Source: Vogesella mureinivorans (GTDB taxonomy: Bacteria > Pseudomonadota > Gammaproteobacteria > Burkholderiales > Chromobacteriaceae). From it: a DNA stretch of 64,000 nt. Both the position numbers and the translations under genes were made by a program. The notes below the pieces were generated by a model, which was not told where the DNA came from, ran no database searches, and was given only the letters and a program-made list of their open reading frames with translations. The DNA lies in contig NZ_VMTV02000909.1 in the NCBI RefSeq assembly GCF_007644035.1, forward strand, positions 1 to 64,000, written 5' to 3'. This document shows, in pieces, positions 1-7,134 of the stretch (positions are counted from its first letter, which is position 1; each line of letters opens with the position of its first letter).

Positions 1-27
1 CTAAAGGCATCGTGCCTGCTGGCAAAT

Positions 28-405
28 ATGTCGTCGCAGCCCGCCGTCGCCCAGCCGCCAGCCGTGGCCGTGCCGAAAGCGCCGACCTGGTACAAGCGCA
101 GCGACATCGTGAAGGCGCTGGAGCGCATGAACTACCACACCCACATCGCTGATGAGCTGGCCGACTGGTTCCTGCGGCACATGCAGCTGGCGTTCAATCG
201 TGGCTTCTATCAAGCGCACGGGCCGGCAGCTGCAACACAGCTGGAGGAGCTGGAGCTTTGGCACCTGCTGGAACGCGCTACGGGTGAGCTGACCCGCAGC
301 GCCGCGCCGCATGTGTGGGAGCAGATAGCTTGGAAGGCTGGCGCTGAGTTCATCGAGCAACGCCGCGCACGACTCGCCGCCGCGCAGAAAGGCGGTGCAG
401 CGTGA
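28..405 (+). CDS. Unknown small protein of integrated element
   Basis: I do not recognise this 125-residue protein. It has an Ala/Pro-rich N-terminus (about residues 1-20) and then a helical body rich in Glu, Leu and His, with no signal peptide or membrane segment. The frame stays open from base 1 to the ATG at 28 and there is no convincing ribosome binding site, so the real start may lie left of the window. Its stop (403-405) overlaps the GTG start of the next gene by 4 bases, which suggests translational coupling. The run of small co-directional genes ending in an AlpA-type regulator suggests a phage, satellite or integrative element; that is inference. Confidence 0.5.
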   Translation: MSSQPAVAQPPAVAVPKAPTWYKRSDIVKALERMNYHTHIADELADWFLRHMQLAFNRGFYQAHGPAAATQLEELELWHLLERATGELTRSAAPHVWEQIAWKAGAEFIEQRRARLAAAQKGGAA

Positions 406-662
406 CCACCCGCCACATTCACATGACCATCGCCGCAGCCGAGCAGCAGACCGACAAGCAGCTGGAGCGCCTGTTCAGCGGCAATGCGCACGAAATCCGC
501 GCCAGCCTGGCGGTGATGAAGGCCAAGGGTATGGAGGTGATACCCAGCGCCGGCTGCGACAACTACGACGCCAAGGGCTATTGCCTTGGCCATGAAGAGA
601 GCGAACCCCAAGGCCAGCCCAGCGCTGGCCTTTCTCATAGAGCCGACCATGGCGAACGCTAA
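402..662 (+). CDS. Unknown 86-residue protein of integrated element
   Basis: This gene begins with GTG at 402, overlapping the previous stop as GTGA, with a purine-rich AAAGGCGG stretch about 8 bases upstream. The protein is hydrophilic. Near residues 51-63 it has two cysteines among Asp, Tyr, Gly and a His (pattern C-D-N-Y-D-x-K-G-Y-C-L-G-H), which could bind a metal, but I cannot assign a family. It is probably co-translated with its neighbours, and its end overlaps the likely start of the next gene at 649. Function unknown. Confidence 0.45.
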   Translation: MTTRHIHMTIAAAEQQTDKQLERLFSGNAHEIRASLAVMKAKGMEVIPSAGCDNYDAKGYCLGHEESEPQGQPSAGLSHRADHGER

Positions 663-1173
663 ACGACAAAAGAAGTACAACCCGCACCGGCATCGCCGCG
701 AATTCGGCAGCATCAAGCTTGCCCTGGGCATGGCGCTGTTGACGCCCACCGATGACGTAGACCTGCTTGACCAGCCTCGCGAGGACTACGCGGCGTTATT
801 GGCCGGCAAGCTGTGTGTAAACGGTTTTGTCCGGCTGTCGGAGATCGCTGTCGCGGCGTATATGGCCGGCAAGCTGCTCATCGAGCGCGGGGCCTCGCCT
901 GGCACGCAAGAGCTGGGCGGCACCTACCGCATGACGGGAAAGCTGGCCGTGCAGAGTCTGGAAGAAGTCGGGATACACCAGGGCAAGACCGGTCGCTTTG
1001 TGGGAACGGCAGGCCAGTACAGGAACATCAGCGACGCGCTGGATATGTTGGCCGCAGTGATACCGGTTCTTACGCGGGGCGAACTGGTGACCGTGCTGCA
1101 TGAAGCTGCGCAGGTAGTTGAAGAGGGTCTGGCCCAAGCCAGGCTGAAGAATGAAATGAAGTTGGCCGCCTGA
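649..1173 (+). CDS. Unknown protein of integrated element
   Basis: This is a protein of about 174 residues if it starts at ATG 649, where a basic Asn/Lys/Arg/His-rich leader begins. The same frame is open to ATG 586, giving 195 residues. I prefer 649 because it overlaps the preceding gene by only 14 bases, although neither start has a strong ribosome binding site. The N-terminal 25 residues are very basic and could bind nucleic acid; the rest is a soluble alpha-helical protein. No family is recognised. The stop codon lies in the loop of the terminator hairpin that follows, so this should be the last gene of the small cluster before the AlpA-like gene. Confidence 0.45.
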   Translation: MANAKRQKKYNPHRHRREFGSIKLALGMALLTPTDDVDLLDQPREDYAALLAGKLCVNGFVRLSEIAVAAYMAGKLLIERGASPGTQELGGTYRMTGKLAVQSLEEVGIHQGKTGRFVGTAGQYRNISDALDMLAAVIPVLTRGELVTVLHEAAQVVEEGLAQARLKNEMKLAA

Positions 1174-1187
1174 TGGTGGCCTTTTTT
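1164..1187 (+). terminator. Intrinsic terminator overlapping a stop codon
   Basis: A 7-bp stem GGCCGCC / GGTGGCC (one G-T wobble) with a TGAT loop is followed by six T. The TGA stop of the upstream gene lies inside the loop. Confidence 0.7.
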
Positions 1188-1201
1188 GTGGGATGAAGAT
1201 C

Positions 1202-1384
1202 ATGGATGGACAGCTCTACACACTGAAAGACATCTGCAAGCTGACGGGTTATCATTTCTCAACCATTTATCGCATGATTGCGCGCGACGAATTTCCTAAG
1301 CCGGTTAAGATCGGCGTGGCCTCTCGATGGCCAAAAGAAGACTTCGATGCATGGCGCGCAAAATGCCTGCAAAACGCGGCGTGA
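1202..1384 (+). CDS. AlpA-family DNA-binding regulator / excisionase-like
   Basis: This small protein (60 residues from ATG 1202; an in-frame ATG at 1193 adds three) has the AlpA / MerR-like winged helix layout: a start strand with YTLKDICKLTG, a recognition turn HFSTIYRMIARDEFPKPVKI, then W-P-K-E-D-F-D-A-W in the closing helix. Such proteins regulate or excise phage-like elements (family knowledge: AlpA activates the CP4-57 integrase; P4 Vis is related). GGGATG lies just upstream of 1202. It is the last gene of the element segment and ends about 70 bases before trpG, so the element edge must lie close to 1385-1454. No clear attachment repeat could be found because the other end is outside the window. 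Confidence 0.75.
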   Translation: MDGQLYTLKDICKLTGYHFSTIYRMIARDEFPKPVKIGVASRWPKEDFDAWRAKCLQNAA

Positions 1385-1454
1385 GTAAGATTGTGAGTAA
1401 CATCATAACTTCCGCAGACTGCAACCTAATAAAATCAAGGCTTTGGGCTATATT

Positions 1455-2024
1455 ATGTTACTCATGATTGATAACTACGATTCCTTTACTTACAACCTGG
1501 TGCAGTACTTTGGCGAGCTGGGGCAAGAGGTAAAGGTGTTTCGTAATGACGAAATTACGCTGGCAGAAATCGAGGCACTGAATCCGCAGTATCTGGTGCT
1601 GTCACCCGGGCCGTGCACGCCGAACGAGGCAGGTATTTCGGTGCCGGCCATCCACCACTTTGCCGGCAAGCTGCCCATCATGGGTGTGTGCCTGGGGCAC
1701 CAGAGTATTGGCCAGGCCTTTGGCGGCAAGATCATTCACGCCAAGCAGCTAATGCACGGCAAGGTGTCGCCGGTGTCGCACCATAATGTAGGCATGTTCC
1801 GTGATTTGCCTAATCCGGTAACCTGCACCCGTTACCATTCGCTGGTGATCGAGCGCGAGACACTGCCGGATTGCCTGGAAATCACTGCATGGACTGAAGA
1901 CGGCGAGATCATGGGCGTGCGCCACAAGACGCTGCCGATCGAGGGTGTGCAGTTCCACCCCGAGTCGATCCTGACCGAGCACGGCCACCAGATGCTGCAA
2001 AACTTCCTGAAAGAATTTGCCTGA
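1455..2024 (+). CDS. trpG: Anthranilate synthase glutamine amidotransferase subunit
   Basis: TrpG (often shared with PabA) hydrolyses glutamine and passes ammonia to TrpE, which makes anthranilate from chorismate in tryptophan synthesis. The protein is 189 residues, the normal class I amidotransferase length. It shows the N-terminal [11 protein letters not shown] motif, the oxyanion block [12 protein letters not shown], the nucleophile block [16 protein letters not shown] and the His-Glu pair in GVQFHPES near the C-terminus. I start it at ATG 1455; an in-frame TTG at 1443 and ATG at 1464 are alternatives and no start has a well-placed ribosome binding site. trpD follows 33 bases downstream. 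trpE, usually upstream in relatives, is not here; an integrated element is there instead. Confidence 0.93.
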   Translation: MLLMIDNYDSFTYNLVQYFGELGQEVKVFRNDEITLAEIEALNPQYLVLSPGPCTPNEAGISVPAIHHFAGKLPIMGVCLGHQSIGQAFGGKIIHAKQLMHGKVSPVSHHNVGMFRDLPNPVTCTRYHSLVIERETLPDCLEITAWTEDGEIMGVRHKTLPIEGVQFHPESILTEHGHQMLQNFLKEFA

Positions 2025-2057
2025 GTCGTTAATGACCCTTTTGCCGGAGATAAAGGC

Positions 2058-3083
2058 ATGATTACACCGCAGGCCGCCCTGAATCGCCTGATCGACCAGA
2101 ACGAGCTGTTCCACGACGAAATGCTGGACCTGATGCGCCAGATCATGCGCGGCGAAGTGCCCGCGCCGCTGATCGCTGCCATCCTGATCGGCCTGCGCGT
2201 CAAGACGGAAAGCGTGTCGGAAATTGCCGCGGCTGCGCAGGTGATGCGCGAGTTTGCTACCCGCGTACCCGTAAGCCAGTGCGAGCACCTGGTGGATACC
2301 TGCGGTACCGGCGGCGACAAGAGCCACACCTTCAATATTTCTACCACCGCGGCTTTTGTCAGTGCCGCTGCCGGTGCGCGGGTGGCCAAGCATGGCGGGC
2401 GCTCCGTGTCGTCCAGCTCAGGCAGTGCCGACGTGCTGGAGGCGCTGGGTGTGAACCTGAACCTGAATGCAGGGCAGGTGGCGCGCTGTATCGACGACAT
2501 CGGCGTGGGCTTCATGTTCGCCCCCAACCATCACACCGCCATGAAGTACGTGGCGCCGGTGCGCAAAGAGCTGGGGGTGCGCACCATCTTCAATATCCTG
2601 GGCCCGCTGACTAACCCGGCCGGTGCGCCCAATCAGGTCATGGGCGTGTTCCACCCCGACCTGGTGGGCATCCAGGCGCGCGTACTGCGCGAGCTGGGTA
2701 GCGAGCACGTGATGATTGTGCATGGCTGCGATGGCCTGGACGAGATCACCCTGTCTGGCGACACCCGTGTAGCCGAGCTGAAGGACGGCGTGATCATGGA
2801 CTACACGCTGAACCCCGCAGACTTTGGCCTGTCGACGGCGCCGCTGTCGGCCATTCGCGCCGAAACCGCCGATGCCTCCCGCGGCTTCTTGCTGGATGTG
2901 CTGGCAGGCGAGCCCGGCCCCGCACGCGATATCGTGCTGCTGAATGCCGGCGCCGCCATCTATACCGCGGGTGTGGCCGGCTCACTGGCCGATGGCGTGC
3001 AGGCTGCGGCGGCGGCGATTGATAACGGCGCAGCGCGTGCCAAGCTCGACGCGCTGGTGAAGCTGAGTCAAAATATCGATTAA
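2058..3083 (+). CDS. trpD: Anthranilate phosphoribosyltransferase
   Basis: TrpD transfers phosphoribosyl from PRPP to anthranilate, the second committed step of tryptophan synthesis. At 341 residues it matches the family. The PRPP/anthranilate glycine-rich block is visible as [17 protein letters not shown], followed by [21 protein letters not shown], the [12 protein letters not shown] segment and [20 protein letters not shown] about 9 bases before ATG 2058 supports the start. It forms a two-gene unit with trpG. trpC, which commonly follows trpD in related bacteria, is absent; after a hairpin the next gene is a phosphohexomutase. Confidence 0.95.
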   Translation: MITPQAALNRLIDQNELFHDEMLDLMRQIMRGEVPAPLIAAILIGLRVKTESVSEIAAAAQVMREFATRVPVSQCEHLVDTCGTGGDKSHTFNISTTAAFVSAAAGARVAKHGGRSVSSSSGSADVLEALGVNLNLNAGQVARCIDDIGVGFMFAPNHHTAMKYVAPVRKELGVRTIFNILGPLTNPAGAPNQVMGVFHPDLVGIQARVLRELGSEHVMIVHGCDGLDEITLSGDTRVAELKDGVIMDYTLNPADFGLSTAPLSAIRAETADASRGFLLDVLAGEPGPARDIVLLNAGAAIYTAGVAGSLADGVQAAAAAIDNGAARAKLDALVKLSQNID

Positions 3084-3089
3084 TGCCAT

Positions 3090-3122
3090 CCGCAAGCCCT
3101 AGCACAGTGCTTGCGGCCAACC
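3090..3122. repeat. 8-bp inverted repeat plus uptake-like motif after trpD
   Basis: CCGCAAGC (3090-3097) and GCTTGCGG (3109-3116) form a perfect 8-bp stem with an 11-base loop. The right arm runs into one copy of the dispersed motif (TGCGGCCAACC, 3112-3122). No T tract follows, so termination is possible but not clear. Confidence 0.5.
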
Positions 3123-3147
3123 TTGCCCTATAGATGCCATTACTTTC

Positions 3148-4521
3148 ATGACTATTGCCCAATCCATTTTCAAGGCTTACGACATTCGTGGCGTGGTCGG
3201 TGACACCCTCACCGCCGACGCTGCTTTCCTGATTGGCCGCGCCATTGGCAGTGAAGCACGCCTGCGCAATGTGTCCGCCATCTGCATTGGCCGCGATGGC
3301 CGCCTGTCCGGCCCGGAGCTGTCCGGCCGCCTGTCCGACGGTATCCGTGCCGCGGGTGTTGATGTGATCGACGTGGGCCGCGTGGCCACGCCCATGCTGT
3401 ATTTCGCGGCGTACCAGCTGGAAACCTTCTCTGGCGTGATGGTCACCGGTAGCCACAACCCGCCGGACTACAACGGCTTCAAGATGATGCTGGACGGCGA
3501 TACCCTGGCCGGCGACTGGATCCAGACCCTCTATCAGCGCATCGTGAATAACGATTTTGCCGAAGGCGAGGGCGCCTACCGTACGCACGATATCGCCGAG
3601 GCTTACCATCAGCGCATCATTGGCGACATCAAACTGGCGCGCCCGATGAAGGTGATTGTGGATTGCGGCAACGGCGTGCCGGGCGACTTTGCCCCGCGCC
3701 TGTTTAAAGATCTGGGTTGCGAGGTGCATGAGCTGTTCTGCGAGGTAGACGGTCACTTCCCCAACCATCACCCGGACCCGGCCAAGCCGGAAAACCTGCA
3801 AGACGTGATTCGCGCCCTGCAGGAAACCGATGCGGAAATCGGCCTGGCGTTTGATGGCGACGGCGACCGCCTGGGCGTGGTCACCAAAGACGGCAACATC
3901 ATCTGGCCAGACCGCCAGCTGATGCTGTTTGCCCAGGACGTACTCAGCCGCCAGCCCGGCGCCAAGATCATCTACGACGTGAAATGCACCCGCTTGCTGG
4001 CGCCAGCTATCGAGGCCGCCGGTGGCGTGCCCATGATCAACCGCACCGGCCACAGCTTCATGAAAGCCGCGCTCAAGGCCAACCCGGACGCCGGCATGGC
4101 AGGCGAAATGTCTGGCCACGTGTTCTTTAAAGAGCGCTGGTACGGTTTTGACGATGGCCTGTACACCGGCGCGCGTCTGCTGGAGATCTTGTCCAAGGTG
4201 GCCGACCCGTCCGCCGTGCTGAATGCGCTGCCTAACGCGCTGTCCACCCCCGAGCTGAACCTGAAAACGGCCGAGGGCGAAAACCACAGCCTGATCGCCA
4301 AGCTGCAGGAAACCGCGCAGTTTGACGGCGCGCAGGACATCATCACCATCGATGGCCTGCGGGTGGAATACGCCGATGGCTTTGGCCTGATGCGTGCCTC
4401 CAACACCACGCCGGTGATCGTGCTGCGTTTCGAGGCCGATAACGAAGCCGCGCTGGCGCGCATCCAGAACGATTTCCGCCGCGTTCTGGCGCAGGAAACC
4501 AGCGCAACGCTGCCGTTCTAG
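3148..4521 (+). CDS. Phosphomannomutase / phosphoglucomutase
   Basis: An alpha-D-phosphohexomutase (457 residues) of the AlgC/ManB type that interconverts 6- and 1-phospho sugars for nucleotide-sugar and surface polysaccharide synthesis in the cytoplasm. Visible motifs in order: the phosphoserine loop MVTGSHNPPDYNGFK with Ser102, the metal-binding loop AFDGDGDRLG, the sugar-specificity loop GEMSGHVFF and the C-terminal phosphate-binding loop RASNTTPVIVLRFE. Length and motif order match bifunctional PMM/PGM of Pseudomonas. Start ATG 3148 lies 64 bases after trpD and has no strong ribosome binding site. Two hairpins follow it, so it is probably transcribed apart from prmB. Confidence 0.92.
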   Translation: MTIAQSIFKAYDIRGVVGDTLTADAAFLIGRAIGSEARLRNVSAICIGRDGRLSGPELSGRLSDGIRAAGVDVIDVGRVATPMLYFAAYQLETFSGVMVTGSHNPPDYNGFKMMLDGDTLAGDWIQTLYQRIVNNDFAEGEGAYRTHDIAEAYHQRIIGDIKLARPMKVIVDCGNGVPGDFAPRLFKDLGCEVHELFCEVDGHFPNHHPDPAKPENLQDVIRALQETDAEIGLAFDGDGDRLGVVTKDGNIIWPDRQLMLFAQDVLSRQPGAKIIYDVKCTRLLAPAIEAAGGVPMINRTGHSFMKAALKANPDAGMAGEMSGHVFFKERWYGFDDGLYTGARLLEILSKVADPSAVLNALPNALSTPELNLKTAEGENHSLIAKLQETAQFDGAQDIITIDGLRVEYADGFGLMRASNTTPVIVLRFEADNEAALARIQNDFRRVLAQETSATLPF

Positions 4522-4526
4522 GCGAT

Positions 4527-4547
4527 AATCGCGGCCTAGCCGCGATT
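4527..4547 (+). terminator. 9-bp hairpin after phosphohexomutase gene
   Basis: AATCGCGGC / GCCGCGATT pair perfectly around a CTA loop, 6 bases after the stop codon. There is no T tract; it precedes the stronger terminator at 4572. Confidence 0.5.
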
Positions 4548-4571
4548 GCCCCCGGGCATGCATGAAAGACC

Positions 4572-4598
4572 AAAAGGTTGGCTGCGGCCAACCTTTTA
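4572..4598. terminator. Terminator built from an inverted pair of the uptake-like motif
   Basis: AAAAGGTTGGC (4572-4582) and GCCAACCTTTT (4587-4597) form a perfect 11-bp stem with a TGCG loop, A-rich on the left and T-rich on the right, so it can work in both directions. The right arm is the dispersed GCGGCCAAC motif. DNA uptake sequence pairs act as terminators in the same way in Neisseria (established); their equivalence here is inference. Confidence 0.8.
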
Positions 4599-4644
4599 TC
4601 ATGGGCAGCGCCCATAGCGCGCTGCCGAACAGAAAGGACACCCG

Positions 4645-5589
4645 ATGTACGCTGAAGCCGCCAGTGCTTTCCATACCGTACGCGACCTGCTGCGCTTTGC
4701 CGTGTCGCGTTTCAACGAAGCCGAGCTGACCTACGGCCATGGCACCAGCAATGCCTACGACGAAGCCGCCTACCTGATCCTGTCTACGCTGAAGCTGCCT
4801 ATCCAGCAGCTGGAGCCGTATCTGGATGCACGCTTGCTGCCATCGGAAGTGCAAGACGTGGTTGGCCGCATCCAGCGCCGTGCCGAAGAGCGCGTGCCGG
4901 TAGCCTACCTGACCAACGAAGCCTGGCAGGGCGAATTCAATTTCTACGTGGACGAGCGCGTGATTGTGCCGCGCAGCTTCATCTACGAGCTGATGGGCGA
5001 GCCACTGGCGCCGTGGATCGAGCACCCCGAACTCGTCCACCGCGCACTGGACCTGTGCACCGGTTCCGGCTGCCTGGCGATCCAGCTGGCGCACCACTAT
5101 CCGGATGCCGAGATCGATGCGGTGGATATCTCGCTGGACGCACTGGAAGTGGCCAGCATCAATATCCAGAACTACGGCCTGGAAGAGCGTATCCAGCTGA
5201 TTCACAGCGACCTGGTAGAAGGCCTGGAAGAGCCGTACGACCTGATCATCTCCAACCCGCCGTATGTGGATGCGCCGTCGGTAGAAGCGCTGCCGCAGGA
5301 ATACCTGCACGAGCCGGAGCTGGCGCTGGGTTCGGGCGAAGATGGCCTGGATGCTACCCACGTGATTCTGCAGAACGCTGCGCGCTTGCTGACCCCGGGT
5401 GGCGTGCTGCTGGTAGAAATCGGCCATAACCGCGATGTGCTGGAAGCGGCCTACCCCAGCCTGGCGTTCATGTGGATGGAAACCCAGAGTGGCGATGGCT
5501 TTGTGTTCTTGCTGACACGCGAAGACCTGGTGGCTGCCGGCATGGGCGACCCGATGAATGACGACGATTTTGCCGACGACGACTTCTAA
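4645..5589 (+). CDS. prmB: Ribosomal protein L3 glutamine N5-methyltransferase
   Basis: PrmB methylates a glutamine of ribosomal protein L3 using S-adenosylmethionine. The 314-residue protein has a helical N-terminal substrate domain (about 1-110) and a Rossmann methyltransferase domain with the SAM loop DLCTGSGCLAIQLA and the catalytic NPPY motif at residues 204-207, as in the PrmA/PrmB/PrmC amide methyltransferases. The N-terminal sequence (TVRDLLRFAVSRF and YGHGTSNAYDEAAYL) points to PrmB rather than PrmC. AAAGGACA about 7 bases before ATG 4645 is a good ribosome binding site. The C-terminal ten residues are almost all Asp/Phe/Asn. It stands alone between two terminators. Confidence 0.93.
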   Translation: MYAEAASAFHTVRDLLRFAVSRFNEAELTYGHGTSNAYDEAAYLILSTLKLPIQQLEPYLDARLLPSEVQDVVGRIQRRAEERVPVAYLTNEAWQGEFNFYVDERVIVPRSFIYELMGEPLAPWIEHPELVHRALDLCTGSGCLAIQLAHHYPDAEIDAVDISLDALEVASINIQNYGLEERIQLIHSDLVEGLEEPYDLIISNPPYVDAPSVEALPQEYLHEPELALGSGEDGLDATHVILQNAARLLTPGGVLLVEIGHNRDVLEAAYPSLAFMWMETQSGDGFVFLLTREDLVAAGMGDPMNDDDFADDDF

Positions 5590-5617
5590 GCTACTGCCAA
5601 GCTTGGCCGCAAAACAA

Positions 5618-5644
5618 AACCCCGCTACCTGTAGCGGGGTTTTT
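5618..5644. terminator. Intrinsic terminator between prmB and map
   Basis: The 10-bp perfect stem AACCCCGCTA / TAGCGGGGTT has a 4-base loop, a T5 tract on the right and an A-rich left side. It sits between convergent prmB (+) and map (-), so it can serve both. Confidence 0.9.
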
Positions 5645-5661
5645 CATGGCAGGGCGGGATG

Positions 5662-6462
5662 TTATTGCTTCCACACTGGCTTGGGTGGCGTGCCGTCCGA
5701 GGTGGTCAGGATCTCGTAGCCGGTTGCCGTCACCAGAATGGTGTGTTCCCACTGCGCGGACAGGCTGCGGTCTTTTGTGACCACGGTCCAGCCGTCGGCC
5801 AGCAGGCGCAGGTGGCGCTTGCCCTGGTTGATCATCGGTTCGATGGTGAAAATCATGCCTTCCTTGATTTCCAGCCCGGTGCCGGGTTGGCCGTAGTGCA
5901 GTATCTGTGGCTCTTCGTGGAACTTGGTACCAATGCCGTGGCCGCAGAACTCTTGTACCACGCTGTAGCCGGCGGCTTCGGCGTGGCGCTGGATGGCGTA
6001 GCCGATATCGCCCAGGCGGGCGCCCGGTTTGACTTTTTCAATGCCTTTCCACATGCACTCGTAGGTTACCTTGCACAGGCGGCGGGCAAACTCGCTGACT
6101 TCGCCTACGTAGTACATGCGGCTGTTGTCGCCGTGATAACCGTCTTTGATCACGGTGATGTCCAGGTTCACGATATCGCCTTTTTTCAGCGGTTTGTTAT
6201 CGGGAATACCATGGCAGATCACGTGGTTGATCGAGGTGCAGATGGATTTCGGGTACGGGTTGGTGCCATCCGGCGCGTAATTCAGCGGGGCAGGGATGGT
6301 GCCTTGCACGTTTACCATGTAGTCATGGCAGAGCTTGTCCAGCTCTTCGGTGGTCACGCCCGGTTTGACGAACGGGGTGATGTAGTCCAGCACTTCGGCA
6401 GCCAGGCGGCCGGCGATGCGCATTTTTTCGATGTCTTGCTGGTTTTTGATAACAATGGACAT
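5662..6462 (-). CDS. map: Methionine aminopeptidase, type I
   Basis: Map removes the initiator methionine from nascent proteins. At 266 residues it is a standard bacterial type Ia enzyme. The five metal ligands are visible: Asp101 (VNLDIT), Asp112 (HGDNSRM), His175 (CGHGIG), Glu208 (FTIEPM) and Glu239 (QWEHT), with His84 (ICHGIP) in the active site. Start at 6462 gives MSIVIKNQQDIEKMRIAG, the usual N-terminus; the ribosome binding site is weak. It is a single gene on the minus strand, convergent with prmB, with DUF3579 and dinG upstream in the same direction. Confidence 0.96.
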   Translation of the reverse strand: MSIVIKNQQDIEKMRIAGRLAAEVLDYITPFVKPGVTTEELDKLCHDYMVNVQGTIPAPLNYAPDGTNPYPKSICTSINHVICHGIPDNKPLKKGDIVNLDITVIKDGYHGDNSRMYYVGEVSEFARRLCKVTYECMWKGIEKVKPGARLGDIGYAIQRHAEAAGYSVVQEFCGHGIGTKFHEEPQILHYGQPGTGLEIKEGMIFTIEPMINQGKRHLRLLADGWTVVTKDRSLSAQWEHTILVTATGYEILTTSDGTPPKPVWKQ

Positions 6463-6613
6463 TGCTGGGTGGGGTCGCTTGATCGGTTAAGTTGCTATGG
6501 TAGCAAATCCAGAACAAACGGGCAGCAAGGCAAAGCTTGCGGCCCGTTTATGCCGGCAGGGGTCCTGGCGGTGTGTTGGCTAGCCAGCGCTTCGCATGCG
6601 TCGCACATGGCAG

Positions 6614-6652
6614 TGATTTATCAGATTAGCCCTTAGCCAATCTGATAAATCA
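6614..6652. repeat. Perfect 14-bp inverted repeat at the end of the DUF3579 gene
   Basis: TGATTTATCAGATT (6614-6627) and AATCTGATAAATCA (6639-6652) pair perfectly around an 11-base loop. The stop codon of the DUF3579 gene (6650-6652) is in the right arm. There is no T tract, so it may protect the mRNA 3' end rather than terminate, or act as an operator for map. Confidence 0.7.
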
Positions 6653-6964
6653 GGCCAGAAACTGGTTGGGGTAAACTTCGTCGATCAGGGTGCGGCAGTC
6701 TACGATGCGCAGATCGTTGTCTTTGGCAAAGTCCATCAGGAAGCGGTAAACCGGCGGCTGGATTTTTTCCAGCTTTTTGTCCACCGCCACGCAGCGGACA
6801 TTGTCCAGCATCATGGGGCGCACAAACTGGTGGTAGGCCAGCTTTTGATCGTCGCCGAACGACGCCAGAATGCCGGCCAGGCGCTCGGCCCAGTCGCTGG
6901 GGCGGAAGGTACGGCCTTCAGAGGTGAGGCCTTGTATTACGATTTCATACGGGTTGCAGATCAT
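6650..6964 (-). CDS. DUF3579 family protein
   Basis: A 104-residue soluble protein beginning MICNPYEIVIQGLT and ending in a short hydrophobic tail. It resembles the DUF3579 family found in beta- and gammaproteobacteria, whose role is unknown to me. It has two cysteines (in NVRCVAV and IVDCRTL), no signal peptide and no membrane segment. The order dinG then DUF3579 then map, all on the minus strand, could allow co-transcription, but hairpins follow both dinG and this gene. The family assignment is from recalled similarity. Confidence 0.7.
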   Translation of the reverse strand: MICNPYEIVIQGLTSEGRTFRPSDWAERLAGILASFGDDQKLAYHQFVRPMMLDNVRCVAVDKKLEKIQPPVYRFLMDFAKDNDLRIVDCRTLIDEVYPNQFLA

Positions 6965-7076
6965 GGCTTTAACCGGGCGCTTGTTCTTGTGGGTGTGGTC
7001 TCAGCCCGTAGCCTGTTTTATCAAATGAGCATTCTATTGCTCAGCAGGTCATTCGGGTTGACCCTAATTCTAGCCT

Positions 7077-7126
7077 AAAATCGCTTGTGCATCACGTTTT
7101 AGCCACATCATTGCGCAAGCGGTTTT
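7077..7126 (-). terminator. Imperfect terminator after dinG
   Basis: On the minus strand AAACCGCTTGCGCA pairs with TGCACAAGCGATTT (with wobble or mismatch positions) around a 20-base loop, ending in TTTT immediately downstream of the dinG stop. It may be the dinG terminator. Confidence 0.55.
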
Positions 7127-7134
7127 CCCTAATG

